Of a DNA stretch of 64,000 nucleotides, positions 25,229 to 35,516 are shown piece by piece. Positions within the stretch are counted from its first letter, which is position 1; the number at the start of each line of letters is the position of its first letter. Position numbers and translations under genes: made by a program. The notes under the pieces are model-generated. The model saw only the letters and a program-made list of their open reading frames with translations. It searched no databases and was not told where the DNA came from. Location of the stretch: contig DATILD010000034.1 of NCBI GenBank assembly GCA_035476815.1, forward strand, positions 66,517 through 130,516. Reading direction: 5' to 3'. The stretch comes from Methylibium sp035476815. Lineage in GTDB: Bacteria > Pseudomonadota > Gammaproteobacteria > Burkholderiales > Burkholderiaceae_C.

Positions 25229-27061
25229 TCAGCGCAGGCCCAGCTTGAACGCGATCATCGCCCTCAGCTTGTTCGGCGCCACCGGTTTGATCAGCAGGTG
25301 AAAGTCGTGCTTCGCCGACTCGTCCTCGTGGCCGGTCATCGTGCTGCCGGTGACCAGGATCGCCGGCAGCGGTGCGGCGAAGTTCCGGCGCAGCGCGGCG
25401 AGCGCCTCGACGCCGGTGCGGCTGTCGGGCAGGCGGTAATCGACGATCGCGAGGTCGGGTGTCGGCGGCGCGCCGGCGGCCCAGGCCTGCACGGCCTCCA
25501 GCGTGTCGAAGGCATCGACCGTCGCGCCCCAGCCGCGCAGCAGCAGCACCAGGCCGTCACGCACCGCCGGCTCGTCCTCGACGATGACGATGCGCCGGTG
25601 TTCGAGCGTCAGCCCGAGGCCCGGCTTCGTGCTGCCCGGCGGCGGCATCGCCGCGCGCGGCGCCTTGCCGAGCGGCAGCGTCAGCGTGAACACCGAGCCG
25701 TGGCCCGGTTCGGACGCGAGCGCCAGCGGCGCGTCCATCAATCGCGCCAGCCGCTGCACGATCGACAGGCCGAGCCCCAGGCCCTTGCTCTGGTTGGCCG
25801 GGAGCGGCACGCGGCCGTTGACCTGGTAGAACTCGTCGAAGATGCGGGTCTGCTCGGCCGAAGGGATGCCGACGCCGGTGTCCCAGACCTGCACATCGAC
25901 CTGCTCGCCGCGCCGCCGCGCGCTGACGAGCACGCCGCCGTCCTCGGTGTAGCGGATCGCGTTGCTGAGCAGGTTGCGCACGATACGGTCGACCAGCACC
26001 GGATCGGCGTGCACCGCGTGCTGCGCGCCGCGGAAGCGCAGCGCCAGGCCCTGCTCGAAGGCGGTTGGCTCGTACTGCAGCCGCAGGCGCTGGAACAGCT
26101 CGCGCAGCGTGAAGTGCTCCGGCTGGGGCTCGACGCCGCCGGTGTCGATCTTGGTGATGTCGAGCAGCTCGCCGAACAGGCCCTCGAGCGCGTCGACCGA
26201 GCTGTTGATGCTGTTGACGAGGTGGGTCACCTCGTCGTCGCCGCGGCTCTTGGCGCGCAGCGCCTCGGCGAACAGGCCCATCGCGTGCAGCGGCTGGCGC
26301 AGGTCGTGGCTGGCGGCGGCGAAGAACTGGGTCTTGGCGCGGTTGGCGGTCTCGGCCTCGCGCCGCGCCGCGTCGGCCACCGCCTTCTCCTGGCGCAGCT
26401 GGGTCGCCAGCTGCTCGGTGCGCACCTTCAGGTGGATCACGCCGTCGAAGGTGTTGCGGTAGGCGCGGCCCAGCAGTGTGGTCATCAGGTAGGTCAGGCC
26501 GATCACGCCGGCCAGCACCAGCTGGTCCTGGTTGCCGGTGCTGGCGATGCGCGCGATCGTCGGCACGAAGATCAGGCTGATGAAGCCGAGGAACAGCCGG
26601 TACTGCGTGGCCAGCGACGGGATCGCGCCGATGCAGTAGCTGTAGGCGATGATCAGCAGCGCCGCCTGCTGATGCGGCCGGCCGTGCAGGTAGAGCAGCC
26701 ACACCGCCGCGCCCCAGGCCGCCCCCGACGTGAGCGCGCCGACGTTCCACCAGTGCAGCCAGCGCTCGGCGTCGCGGCGCGTGTGCTCGCTCACCGCGTA
26801 GCGGCGCAGCGTGGCCAGGCGCAGCGACCAGATCACCGCGAGCAGCGCCCCCCAGCCGCCGAGCACCAGCGGCGGCGCGCTGCCGGCGAACAGCCCGCCC
26901 ACCACCACCGCGCCGAGCAGGTGGCCGGCGAGCGCGACGCCGGTCTGCTGGTAGAGCGAATGGACGGTGTCGGGCAGCAGCTCTTCCTGGGTCAGCTCGG
27001 GCGGTGGGTCCTGCAGGCCGCCGGGGGCGTTCGGCGCCAGGGCCTGCAGCGGGGCATTCAC
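25229..27061 (-). CDS. Membrane hybrid histidine kinase with receiver domain
   Basis: 610 residues from GTG; the only nearby ATG is out of frame. Residues about 45-200 hold some six membrane segments forming the sensor part, followed by a coiled segment (about 210-240). HisKA has its phospho-His in AASHDLRQPLHAMG, then HATPase: NLLSNAIRYTEDGG, DTGVGIP, KGLGLGLSIVQ. The C-terminal receiver domain (about 490-610) has acceptor Asp in LAIVDYRLPD. Cognate regulator is probably the LuxR-type gene 20 bases upstream, giving a phosphorelay with a receiver attached to the kinase. Signal unknown. Confidence 0.9.
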   Translation of the reverse strand: MNAPLQALAPNAPGGLQDPPPELTQEELLPDTVHSLYQQTGVALAGHLLGAVVVGGLFAGSAPPLVLGGWGALLAVIWSLRLATLRRYAVSEHTRRDAERWLHWWNVGALTSGAAWGAAVWLLYLHGRPHQQAALLIIAYSYCIGAIPSLATQYRLFLGFISLIFVPTIARIASTGNQDQLVLAGVIGLTYLMTTLLGRAYRNTFDGVIHLKVRTEQLATQLRQEKAVADAARREAETANRAKTQFFAAASHDLRQPLHAMGLFAEALRAKSRGDDEVTHLVNSINSSVDALEGLFGELLDITKIDTGGVEPQPEHFTLRELFQRLRLQYEPTAFEQGLALRFRGAQHAVHADPVLVDRIVRNLLSNAIRYTEDGGVLVSARRRGEQVDVQVWDTGVGIPSAEQTRIFDEFYQVNGRVPLPANQSKGLGLGLSIVQRLARLMDAPLALASEPGHGSVFTLTLPLGKAPRAAMPPPGSTKPGLGLTLEHRRIVIVEDEPAVRDGLVLLLRGWGATVDAFDTLEAVQAWAAGAPPTPDLAIVDYRLPDSRTGVEALAALRRNFAAPLPAILVTGSTMTGHEDESAKHDFHLLIKPVAPNKLRAMIAFKLGLR

Positions 27062-27081
27062 GCGCCGGGCCTCGGGCGGGC

Positions 27082-27825
27082 TCAGCGGCCGGTGCGGCGC
27101 CAGCCGCCGAGGCCGGTCGCGCCCTGCTGGGTCATCTGGCTGACCGCCAGCACGGCCTGGGTGCGCGAGTTCACGCCCAGCGTGCGCAGCACCGCGGCCA
27201 CATGGTCCTTGACCGTCTCGACCGACAGGTTGAGGTCGCGCGCGATCAGCTTGTTGGGCTTGCCCTGCAGCAGCAGCGCCAGCACGTCGGTCTGGCGCGG
27301 CGTCAGGCCCAGCGAAGCGAGCGAGGGGGCGGTGGTCTGGAACTTGTCCTGCGCGGCCTCCTTGCCGACCACGCGCAGGTAGCCTGGCGTGGTGTCGGCG
27401 TCCGCCGGCGCCGGCGGCGGGGCGGCGTCGACGCCCAGCGTCATCGGCGGCACGTAGATGCCGCCGGACATCACCAGCCGCAGCGCCTCGAACAGGGTCT
27501 CGTTGCTGGCGCGCTTGGGCACGAAGCCCATCGCGCCCATGTCGATCGAGCGGATCACGTCGCTCGTGCGGTCGCTGGCCGACACCACCACCACCGGCAG
27601 CGCCGGGTAGGCGTTGCGCAGCTCGCCGAGCAGGTCGAAGCCGTTGGCGTCGCCGAGCTGCAGGTCCAGCAGCACCAGGTCGAAGCCGGCGTCGGCCTCC
27701 AGCGTCTTGCGCGCGGCGGCGGCGCTGCCGACGCCCTCGACCTCGAGATCGTCGCCCAGGCCCTGGATCACCGCCTTGAGCGCCGAGAGGATCAGCGGGT
27801 GGTCGTCGATCAGCAGGACTTTCAT
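27082..27825 (-). CDS. LuxR/NarL-type response regulator
   Basis: 247 residues. Receiver domain with phospho-acceptor Asp in LVLLDLQLGDANGF, and the conserved Ser and Lys in VVVSASD and FVPKRAS. C-terminal LuxR HTH: LGLTPRQTDVLALLLQGKPNKLIARDLNLSVETVKDHVAAVLRTLGV. The start at MKVLLIDDHPL is preferred (GGGAG about 8 bases upstream). First gene of the pair with the hybrid kinase. Confidence 0.92.
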   Translation of the reverse strand: MKVLLIDDHPLILSALKAVIQGLGDDLEVEGVGSAAAARKTLEADAGFDLVLLDLQLGDANGFDLLGELRNAYPALPVVVVSASDRTSDVIRSIDMGAMGFVPKRASNETLFEALRLVMSGGIYVPPMTLGVDAAPPPAPADADTTPGYLRVVGKEAAQDKFQTTAPSLASLGLTPRQTDVLALLLQGKPNKLIARDLNLSVETVKDHVAAVLRTLGVNSRTQAVLAVSQMTQQGATGLGGWRRTGR

Positions 27826-27925
27826 GGTCGGTGTCTCCCGGCAGCCCCGCGCGGACGCGGCGCGAGCCATGGTAGCGGAGCACCCGCGGGCCGCCGGGCC
27901 CCCCTTTCGGGTGAGGCGGCCGTCG

Positions 27926-28543
27926 TCAGGCCTGGGCCCAGCGCAGCAGCGGCTGCCACTGCTCGATGTCCTTCTCGACCCGGCTCGGCGCCACGTCCCA
28001 CAGTGTCAGGCCGCGCGCCGCGAGGTGGATGTAGTTCTGCGTGTCGCGCAGGTGGCCGAGCAGCGGCACGCCCAGCGTGCCGAGGAAGGTGTCGAGCTGC
28101 ACAGCCGAGATGCTGCCGTCGCGCACCCGGTTGGCGACCACCGCGACCTCGACCTTGTCGTGCTTGCGGCGCGCCAGCAGCTCGGTGAGGAAGGCCCGCG
28201 TCGCATAGATGTCGAAGATGCTGGGCTGCAGCGGCACCAGCACCTTGTCGGCGACCTTCATCACCTCGTCGAGCTTCTTGCCGTGCAGGCCGGCGGGGGT
28301 GTCGAGCACCACATGGGTCGTGCCCTTGGGCGGCTTGGCCAGGTGGTCGGGCTGCAGCTCCCAGCCGGCGATCACCGGCAGGCCGGCCGGGCGCAGCCCC
28401 AGCCAGGTGCGGGCCGACTGCTGGCGGTCGGCGTCGCCGAGCATCACCGCATGGCCCTGGCGCGCCAGCCAGCCCGCCAGGTTGGTCGACAGCGTGGACT
28501 TGCCCACGCCCCCCTTCGGGTTGGCCACCACGATCACCGGCAT
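27926..28543 (-). CDS. ParA-family ATPase (orphan)
   Basis: 205 residues. Deviant Walker A NPKGGVGKST at 8-17, Walker B in THVVLDTPAG, and ADRQQSARTW after the second strand, as in MinD/ParA. No ParB-like partner gene is adjacent; it is a lone copy divergent from the KefF-like gene. Chromosomal orphan ParA proteins position protein cargo. The C-terminal WDVAPSRVEKDIEQWQPLL is amphipathic. Start at ATG just before the divergent promoter region. Confidence 0.85.
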   Translation of the reverse strand: MPVIVVANPKGGVGKSTLSTNLAGWLARQGHAVMLGDADRQQSARTWLGLRPAGLPVIAGWELQPDHLAKPPKGTTHVVLDTPAGLHGKKLDEVMKVADKVLVPLQPSIFDIYATRAFLTELLARRKHDKVEVAVVANRVRDGSISAVQLDTFLGTLGVPLLGHLRDTQNYIHLAARGLTLWDVAPSRVEKDIEQWQPLLRWAQA

Positions 28544-28634
28544 CGTTCGCTCCTGTGAGGAGAGGGAGTCGCTGGGAGAATGCGGCGCATGTTAGCGGCT
28601 GGGCCCTGGGGCCCGGCAACCCAGGAGTCCTGCC

Positions 28635-29279
28635 ATGGCCCCCGTGCTGGTGCTTGCCGCCCATCCCGACCTGCGCCAGTCGCGCGTCAACCGCGCGCTG
28701 CTCGACGCCGCCCGCGCGCTGGCCGCCGAGCCCGGCGCCGCAGTCGAGGTGCGCGACCTCTATGCGCTCTACCCGGACTACGTGATCGATGTCCCCGCCG
28801 AGCAGGCCGCCTGCGAGCGCGCCCAGCTGATCGTCTGGCAGCACCCGATCCACTGGTACGCGACGCCGCCGCTGATGAAGCTCTGGCTCGACGAGGTGCT
28901 GACGCTGGGCTGGGCCTATGGCCGCGGCGGCAACGCTCTGCGCGGCAAGGACGTCTGGCTGGTCGCCTCGACCGGCGGCGCCGAGAGCGCCTACCGGCCC
29001 GAGGGCTACAACCGCTACTTCTTCGATGCCTTCCTGCCGCCCTACGAGCAGACCGCGGCGCTGTGCGGCCTGCGCTTCCTGCCGCCGCTGCTGCAGCATG
29101 GCGCGCATGCGGTCGGTGGCGACGGGTTGCAGCGCCATGTCGCGGCCTACCGCGAGCGCCTCGCGAGCTACCCGGACTGGCCCGAGCTGGCCGAGCTCGA
29201 ACCCTGCCCGGCCTGCGACATGCCGCCGGGCGACCGGCCGGCCGATCCGATGGCGGTGGCTGAGAAGGCGGCGGCATGA
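28635..29279 (+). CDS. KefF/KefG-like NAD(P)H oxidoreductase, ancillary to the K+/H+ antiporter
   Basis: 214 residues, flavodoxin-like fold. VLAAHPDLRQSRVNRALLDAAR at the N-terminus, WQHPIHWYATPPLMKLWLDEVLTLGWAYG and WLVASTGGAESAYRPEGYNRY are diagnostic of the KefF/MdaB group. KefF binds the cytosolic part of KefC and activates potassium efflux during electrophile stress. The paired antiporter gene lies immediately downstream, separated by three 87-bp repeats. The C-terminal CPACDMPPGDRP is a local extension with two Cys. Confidence 0.88.
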   Translation: MAPVLVLAAHPDLRQSRVNRALLDAARALAAEPGAAVEVRDLYALYPDYVIDVPAEQAACERAQLIVWQHPIHWYATPPLMKLWLDEVLTLGWAYGRGGNALRGKDVWLVASTGGAESAYRPEGYNRYFFDAFLPPYEQTAALCGLRFLPPLLQHGAHAVGGDGLQRHVAAYRERLASYPDWPELAELEPCPACDMPPGDRPADPMAVAEKAAA

Positions 29280-29539
29280 GCGCCGCCGCGCCGGGCCGCC
29301 CCAAGCAAGGCGCGCCCCTCGCGGAGGGGTGCTCGCCGTACTCGGCGAGCGGGGTGTGGTCATCCAGCGCCGCCGCGCCGGGCCGCCCCAAGCAAGGCGC
29401 GCCCCTCGTGGAGGGGTGCTCGCCGTACCCGGCGAGCGGGGTGTGGTCATCCAGCGCCGCCGCGCCGGGCCGCCCCAAGCAAGGCGCGCCCCTCGCGCAG
29501 GGGTGCTCGCCGTACTCGGCGAGCGGGGTGTGGTCATGA
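29279..29539 (+). repeat. Three tandem 87-bp repeats joining the kefF-like and kefC-like genes
   Basis: Units start at 29279, 29366 and 29453, nearly identical. Each holds stem-loops (GCCCCTC...GAGGGGT and GCTCGCCG...CGGCGAGC). Because 87 is a multiple of 3, the array is an open frame of 87 codons (29276-29539), three 29-residue repeats with the theme SAAAPGRPKQGAPL. Its ATG overlaps the upstream gene's stop and its own TGA overlaps the next gene's ATG. It may be a coupling cistron or just a repeat insertion that kept frame; a real protein is not established. Confidence 0.75.
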
Positions 29540-31350
29540 GCGGTGTCACGCCCTGGCTGACCAGCAGCCTCGTCTTCCTGGGCGCCGCGGTGATCGCGGT
29601 GCCGCTGTCCAAGGCCCTCGGCCTCGGCTCGATCATCGGCTACCTGGCCGCCGGGCTGGTGATCGGCCCGTTCGGCCTCGGCCTGGTCAGCGACCCCGAG
29701 ACCATCCTGCATTTCGCCGAGTTCGGCGTGGTGCTGATGCTGTTTCTCGTCGGCCTGGAACTGGAGCCGCGCAGGCTGTGGGCGCTGCGCCGGCCGATCT
29801 TCGGCTGGGGCGCCGCGCAGGTGCTGGGCTGCGCCGTCGTGCTCGGCCTCGCCGGCTGGGCGCTCGGCGCGCCCTGGCGCTGGGCGGTCGTCGCGGCGCT
29901 CGGCCTGGCGCTGAGCTCGACCGCGATCGCGCTGCAGGTGATGGACGAGCGCAACCTGCTGCCGACCACGTCGGGCCAGGCCGGCTTCTCGATCCTGCTG
30001 TTCCAGGACGTCGCGGCGATCCCGATCCTGGCGCTGATCCCGCTGCTCGGCGTCGCGGCCGACGACGGCGGCAACGCCTGGATCGAGGCGGCCCGCGCGC
30101 TGGCGGTCATTGCCGCCATCGTGCTCGGCGGACGGCTCGCGCTGCGGCCGCTGTTCCGCTGGATCGCGCGCAGCGACACGCCGGAGATCTTCACCGCCGC
30201 TTCGCTCGGCCTGGTGGTCGGCATCGCCGCGCTGATGCAGCTGGCCGGGCTGTCGATGGCGCTCGGCGCCTTCCTCGCCGGCGTGCTGCTGGCCGACAGC
30301 GAGTACCGCCGCGAGCTCGAGACCGACGTCGAGCCCTTCAAGGGCCTGCTGCTCGGCCTCTTCTTCATCGCGGTCGGCATGGCGGTCGACTTCGACGCGC
30401 TGCTGCAGCACCCTTGGGTCGTGCTCGGGCTGCTGGCGGGCTTCCTCGCGATCAAGGCCGTGGTGCTGTGGGCGCTGGCGCGCGCGATGGCGCTGCCCTG
30501 GCAGGAGCGCACCGTGTTCACGCTGCTGCTGGCCCAGGGCGGCGAATTCGCCTTCGTGGTGTTCCAGGCGGCTTCGAACGCGCGGGTGTTCAGCGCCGAG
30601 GTGGCCTCGGTGCTGATCGGCGCGGTCGCGCTGTCGATGCTGGTCACGCCGCTGCTGCTGGTGGCCTTCGACCGCTGGGTCGCGCCGCGCTACGCCGACT
30701 GCGACGAGCGGCCGGCGCTGGCCGAGCTCGACGAGCCGCAGGAGGCACCGATCATCATCGCCGGCTTCGGCCGCTACGGGCAGATCGTCGGGCGGCTGCT
30801 CTACGCCAACGGCCTGAAGGCGACGGTGCTGGAGCATGACGCCGAGCAGATCGAGTTCCTGCGGCGCTTCGACTTCCAGCTCTTCTACGGCGATGCGACC
30901 CGGCTCGACCTGCTGCGCACCGCCGGTGCCGCCACGGCCAGGGTGCTGGTGCTGGCGATCGACGACGTCGAGCAGAGCCTGAAGGTCGCCGACCTCGCGC
31001 GCGAGCATTTCCCGAACCTGACCGTGGTCGCGCGTGCCCGCAACGTGACCCACTGGTACGCGCTGCGCGACCGCGGCGTGCTGCACATCGAGCGCGAGAC
31101 GCTCGACGCCTCGCTGATGAGCGCGCGCAGCGTGCTCGAGGCGCTGGGCTGGCAGCCGCACCGCGCGCGCCAGCTGGCGATGCGCTTTCGCCGCCACAAC
31201 GTCGATCAGCTCGAGCGCCAATGGCCGCACCACCGCGACGAGGCCGCGCTGGTGTCGATGGCCAAGGCCGGCCGGCAGCAGCTCGAGGAGCTGTTCGCGC
31301 AGGACCGCGCGGCGCGCGAGGAACGGCGCCGCGAGGGCTGGGGCCAGTAG
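29536..31350 (+). CDS. KefC/KefB-type monovalent cation:proton antiporter (CPA2)
   Basis: 604 residues. N-terminal membrane part with about 12 segments (1-390): LGLGSIIGYLAAGLVIGPFGLGLV, SSTAIALQVMDERNLLPTTSGQAGFSILLFQDVAAIP and MALGAFLAGVLLADSEYRRELETDVEPFKGLLLGLFFIAVGM. Then a cytosolic TrkA-N domain starting near residue 404 with dinucleotide motif GFGRYGQIVG. Potassium efflux coupled to proton entry, gated by glutathione adducts in E. coli KefC. The KefF-like gene upstream is its probable regulator. The ATG is inside the end of repeat unit 3. Confidence 0.92.
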   Translation: MSGVTPWLTSSLVFLGAAVIAVPLSKALGLGSIIGYLAAGLVIGPFGLGLVSDPETILHFAEFGVVLMLFLVGLELEPRRLWALRRPIFGWGAAQVLGCAVVLGLAGWALGAPWRWAVVAALGLALSSTAIALQVMDERNLLPTTSGQAGFSILLFQDVAAIPILALIPLLGVAADDGGNAWIEAARALAVIAAIVLGGRLALRPLFRWIARSDTPEIFTAASLGLVVGIAALMQLAGLSMALGAFLAGVLLADSEYRRELETDVEPFKGLLLGLFFIAVGMAVDFDALLQHPWVVLGLLAGFLAIKAVVLWALARAMALPWQERTVFTLLLAQGGEFAFVVFQAASNARVFSAEVASVLIGAVALSMLVTPLLLVAFDRWVAPRYADCDERPALAELDEPQEAPIIIAGFGRYGQIVGRLLYANGLKATVLEHDAEQIEFLRRFDFQLFYGDATRLDLLRTAGAATARVLVLAIDDVEQSLKVADLAREHFPNLTVVARARNVTHWYALRDRGVLHIERETLDASLMSARSVLEALGWQPHRARQLAMRFRRHNVDQLERQWPHHRDEAALVSMAKAGRQQLEELFAQDRAAREERRREGWGQ

Positions 31351-31363
31351 CGGCCGCCGACCG

Positions 31364-32308
31364 ATGCTGCGCAGCCTCTGGCACGCCCTGCGGCGCCCCG
31401 CGGCGCCGGACGCGCCGCAGGCGCATGGCGGCGACTTCTTCCGCGGGCTGGTCGAGGCCGGCGAGCTCAACCTGCTGGTGGTCGGCAGCGACCACATGGT
31501 GCGCTACGCCAGCCCGAACTGCATCGCGATGCTCGGACGCGACCCGAGCGGCGAGCGCTGCGAGACGCTGGTGTCCGACGAGGTGCTGGGCCACCTCGAC
31601 CGGCTGCTCGGCGGCGCGGCCGACCGGCGCGCGGCGTCGGAGGCCCGCGAGGTCGAGTTCCGCCTCGCCGACGCGCGCGGCGGCCCGGCGCGGCTGCGCG
31701 TGCGCTTCGTCAGCCTGCTGCACCTGCCGGCGGTGCGCGGCGTGCTGCTGAGCTTCGTCGACATGTCGGCCGCGCACGAGCGCATCGCCGGGCTCGCGAG
31801 GCTGGCGGTCGTCGACGCCCTGACCGGCCTGCGCAACCGGCTGGCGCTCGACGAGGTGCTGCCGCTGACGCTGGGGCCGGGGCGCGAGACCTGGCCGCGC
31901 GCGGCGGTGGCCTTCATCGACATCGACCACTTCGGCCGCTACAACAAGCTGCACACCGACGCCGGCGGCGACGAGGCGCTGCGCCGCATCGCCCAGGCCC
32001 TGCAGCACAGCCTGCGCGACACCGACCTGCTGTTCCGCAAGGGCGGGGAGGAATTCGTCGCGCTGCTGCCGGACGTCGACCCGCTCGCCGCCGCGGCGGC
32101 GGCCGAGCGGCTGCGCGCCTCGGTCGAGGCGCTGGCGATCCCGCATGCCGGTTCGGCCAGCGCGCCGGTGCTGACCGTGACCGTCGGCGTTGCCAGCGGC
32201 GCTGCGGCCATGTCGGTCGAGACCCTGATGAAGCAGGCCGCCGACCTGGTGATGGCGGCCAAGCTCGACGGGCGGCGCAACCGGGTGCTCGTCGGGCCGC
32301 CGGCCTGA
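31364..32308 (+). CDS. PAS-GGDEF diguanylate cyclase
   Basis: 314 residues. PAS-like domain at about 30-140 (GELNLLVVGSDHMVRYASPNCIAMLGRD). GGDEF domain from about 148: DALTGLRNRLALDE, FIDIDHFGRYNKLHTDAGGDEALRRIA, and the active site GGEEF. The inhibitory I-site RxxD is present as RDTD five residues before GGEEF, so product feedback by c-di-GMP is expected. No membrane segments; cytosolic. It is 13 bp after the antiporter gene and may be co-transcribed with it. Confidence 0.92.
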   Translation: MLRSLWHALRRPAAPDAPQAHGGDFFRGLVEAGELNLLVVGSDHMVRYASPNCIAMLGRDPSGERCETLVSDEVLGHLDRLLGGAADRRAASEAREVEFRLADARGGPARLRVRFVSLLHLPAVRGVLLSFVDMSAAHERIAGLARLAVVDALTGLRNRLALDEVLPLTLGPGRETWPRAAVAFIDIDHFGRYNKLHTDAGGDEALRRIAQALQHSLRDTDLLFRKGGEEFVALLPDVDPLAAAAAAERLRASVEALAIPHAGSASAPVLTVTVGVASGAAAMSVETLMKQAADLVMAAKLDGRRNRVLVGPPA

Positions 32309-32326
32309 GCGCGCGGCGCCGCGCGC
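32309..32326. terminator. GC-only palindrome between convergent genes
   Basis: 18-base perfect palindrome (GCGCGCGGCGCCGCGCGC) immediately after the GGDEF stop, between it and the convergent crotonase gene. No T-run. A plausible bidirectional stop signal in this GC-rich genome. Confidence 0.35.
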
Positions 32327-32343
32327 TGCCCGGTCGCGCCGGC

Positions 32344-33135
32344 TCAGCGGCCCTCGAATGCCGGCGGCCGCTTGGCGAAGAAGGCCGCCAGGCCCTCGTC
32401 GAAGTCGCGCGTGCGGGTGCCGTCGGCGAAGGCGGCGGCCTCGGCGTCGAGCTGCGTCGCGAGGTCGTTGTCGAGCGACTGCCGCAGCAGGCGCTTCACG
32501 CGCCCGTAGGCCAGCGTCGGCCCGGCGGCCAGCCGCTGCGCCAGCGCCATCGTCTCGGCCTCCAGCGTGGCGGCGGGCACGACGCGGTTGACGAGGCCCA
32601 GGCGCAGCGCCTCGGCGGCGTCGAAGGTGTCGGACAGCAGCGCGATCTGCATCGCGTGGCGCAGCCCGAGCAGGCGCGGCAGGTGCCAGGAGCTGCCACC
32701 GTCGCAGCTCGCGCCGATGCGGGTGTAGGCGAGGTTGAAGCTGGCGGTGTCGGCTGCGATCGCCAGGTCGCAGCCGAGCGCCAGGCTCAGCGAGCCGCCG
32801 GCCACCGCGCCCTGCAGGCTGGCGATCACCGGCGCGTCCATCGCGCACAGCAGGCGCAGGCCGCCGTGCAGGCCTTCGATCAGCCGGGCGGCGACGGCGG
32901 TCGCGTCGCCACGCATCGCGGCGAGGTCGCCGCCGACGCCGAAGCTGCGCCCGGCGCCGCACACGACGACGGCGCGCACGCCGGCATCGGCGGCCAGCGT
33001 GCGGCAGGCGGCGAGGAAGGCGTCGGTCGTCGGCACGTCGAGGGCGTTCAACGCGGCGGGACGGTTCAGGCGCAGCACGGCGACGGCGCCTTCACGGCGC
33101 AGTTGCACGGGCGGCTCGGTCGGGTCGGTGCTCAA
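32344..33135 (-). CDS. Enoyl-CoA hydratase/isomerase family protein (PaaG-like)
   Basis: 263 residues, crotonase fold. Oxyanion-hole regions CGAGRSFGVGGDLAAM and GAVAGGSLSLALGCDLAIAA. The first catalytic Glu of classical hydratases (GGGCEL) is not kept here (GGSLSLALGCD). The second region reads IGASCDGGSSWHLPRLLG, with Asp where hydratases have Glu, as in PaaG-type isomerases. So isomerase or related acyl-CoA chemistry is more likely than simple hydration. No other fatty-acid gene is adjacent. Confidence 0.85.
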   Translation of the reverse strand: MSTDPTEPPVQLRREGAVAVLRLNRPAALNALDVPTTDAFLAACRTLAADAGVRAVVVCGAGRSFGVGGDLAAMRGDATAVAARLIEGLHGGLRLLCAMDAPVIASLQGAVAGGSLSLALGCDLAIAADTASFNLAYTRIGASCDGGSSWHLPRLLGLRHAMQIALLSDTFDAAEALRLGLVNRVVPAATLEAETMALAQRLAAGPTLAYGRVKRLLRQSLDNDLATQLDAEAAAFADGTRTRDFDEGLAAFFAKRPPAFEGR

Positions 33136-33182
33136 GGGCGTCTCCGGTGTCGGTGCAGACCCGAACGATACGACGGCGCGGA

Positions 33183-34495
<1,313 letters not shown>

Positions 34496-34499
<4 letters not shown>

Positions 34500-34912
34500 C
34501 CGCCGGCGTTGACCTGGGACGCGTCGACCATGTGCACCAGCTCCCACACATGGCCGTCGAGGTCCTCGAAGCCGTGCTGGACCATGAAGCCATGGTCGAC
34601 CAGCGCGCGCGGCACGGCGGCACCGGCCGACCGTGCCTTGGCAACCAGCGATTCGAGCTCCTCGCGGCTGTCGCAGGACAGGCAGATCAGCACCTCGGTG
34701 ACCTGCTTCGCGTCGGCGACCGGCTTGCCGGTGAAGCCGGCGAAGAAGGGCTCGACCAGCAGCATCACGTGGATGCTCTCGCTGACCACCATGCAGGCGC
34801 CCTGGTCGTTGGAGAACTGCGGGTTGAAGCCGTAGCCGAGCGCGGCGAAGAAGGCCTTGCTCCGCTCCAGGTCCTTGACCGGCAGGTTGACGAAGATCTG
34901 CTTGTTGTTCAT
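34496..34912 (-). CDS. VOC (glyoxalase/bleomycin-resistance) family protein
   Basis: 138 residues with two beta-alpha-beta-beta-beta units: FVNLPVKDLERSKAFFAALGY and later FEDLDGHVWELVHMV. Motifs match the lactoylglutathione lyase-like VOC proteins found next to ECF42 sigma factors. Ribosome site AAGGAC is well placed before the ATG. Metal ligands and substrate not assigned. Confidence 0.88.
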
Positions 34913-35013
34913 CGGGTCGTCCTTTCAGGGGCCGCGGGCCAGTTCGGCCTGCAGGCGGTCGAAGTTCTGTTCGTTGGCGGGCGCGGCGTCGATGGTGGCC
35001 ATGGCCTGCGCCT
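34913..35013 (-). other. Short gap with a possible 25-codon ORF
   Basis: Between the DGPF and VOC genes. An ATG frame at 35002-34925 would give a 25-residue peptide (MATIDAAPANEQNFDRLQAE...). No family is recognised; it may be chance or a remnant. Confidence 0.2.
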
Positions 35014-35433
35014 TCAACGGGCCTCGCCGCCGACGCCCAGCGCTCGGAAACGGTCGACGGCCGCGTCGGGCTCGAAGTCCTCCAGTTCGTAGAGCTGCCG
35101 CACCTCGATCACGCCGTCGGCGCGCTGGCCCATCGGCGAGGGGAAGCGGCGTGTCCACTCCAGCGCCTCGTCGCGGCTGCGCACCTGGATGATGGTGTAG
35201 CCGGCCACGAGCTCCTTGGTTTCGGCGAACGGCCCGTCGACGACGCTCGGCCTGCCGGCCTCGTAGCGGATGCGCCAGCCCTTGCGGCTGGGCTGCAGGC
35301 CCGAGGCGTCGAGCAGCACGCCGGCGCGGGCCAGTTCCCCGTGGTACTCGGCCATCCGCGCCATCAGGCCGGGCTCGGGCGGCATGCCCGCCTCGCTGTC
35401 GGCATCGGCCTTGACGATGATCATGAAGCGCAT
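35014..35433 (-). CDS. YCII/DGPF-domain protein
   Basis: 139 residues, YCII-related fold. Starts MRFMIIVKADADSEAGMPPEP and contains the DGPFAETKELVAGYTII signature that names the DGPF family, with EALEWTRRFPSP later. DGPF proteins are regular partners of ECF42 sigma factors and are thought to influence their activity; a direct mechanism is not settled. The repeat at 35434-35512 lies just upstream. Confidence 0.92.
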   Translation of the reverse strand: MRFMIIVKADADSEAGMPPEPGLMARMAEYHGELARAGVLLDASGLQPSRKGWRIRYEAGRPSVVDGPFAETKELVAGYTIIQVRSRDEALEWTRRFPSPMGQRADGVIEVRQLYELEDFEPDAAVDRFRALGVGGEAR

Positions 35434-35512
35434 GTCAGGCCCGCCCGGCCGCCCGAAGGGCCCGAGACGCCCCCCCGGGGGGCAGTGAGCGACGCGAGCG
35501 TGGGGGTTGTTT
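35434..35512 (-). repeat. Hairpin repeat inside the ECF42 operon (copy 2 of the 22034 family)
   Basis: On the minus strand it reads ACAACCCCCACG, then CTGCCCCCCGGGGGGGCG, then CGGGCCC / GGGCGGCCGGGCGGGCC stems, placed between the stop of the PhnB-like gene and the ATG of the DGPF gene. Same order of blocks as 22034-22118 on the plus strand, with changes in the second stem. Confidence 0.6.
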
Positions 35513-35516
35513 CATC

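Noticed and set aside
34925..35002. 25-codon ORF between the DGPF and VOC genes
   Set aside because: Too short to support without similarity or an evident ribosome site; listed only as gap content.
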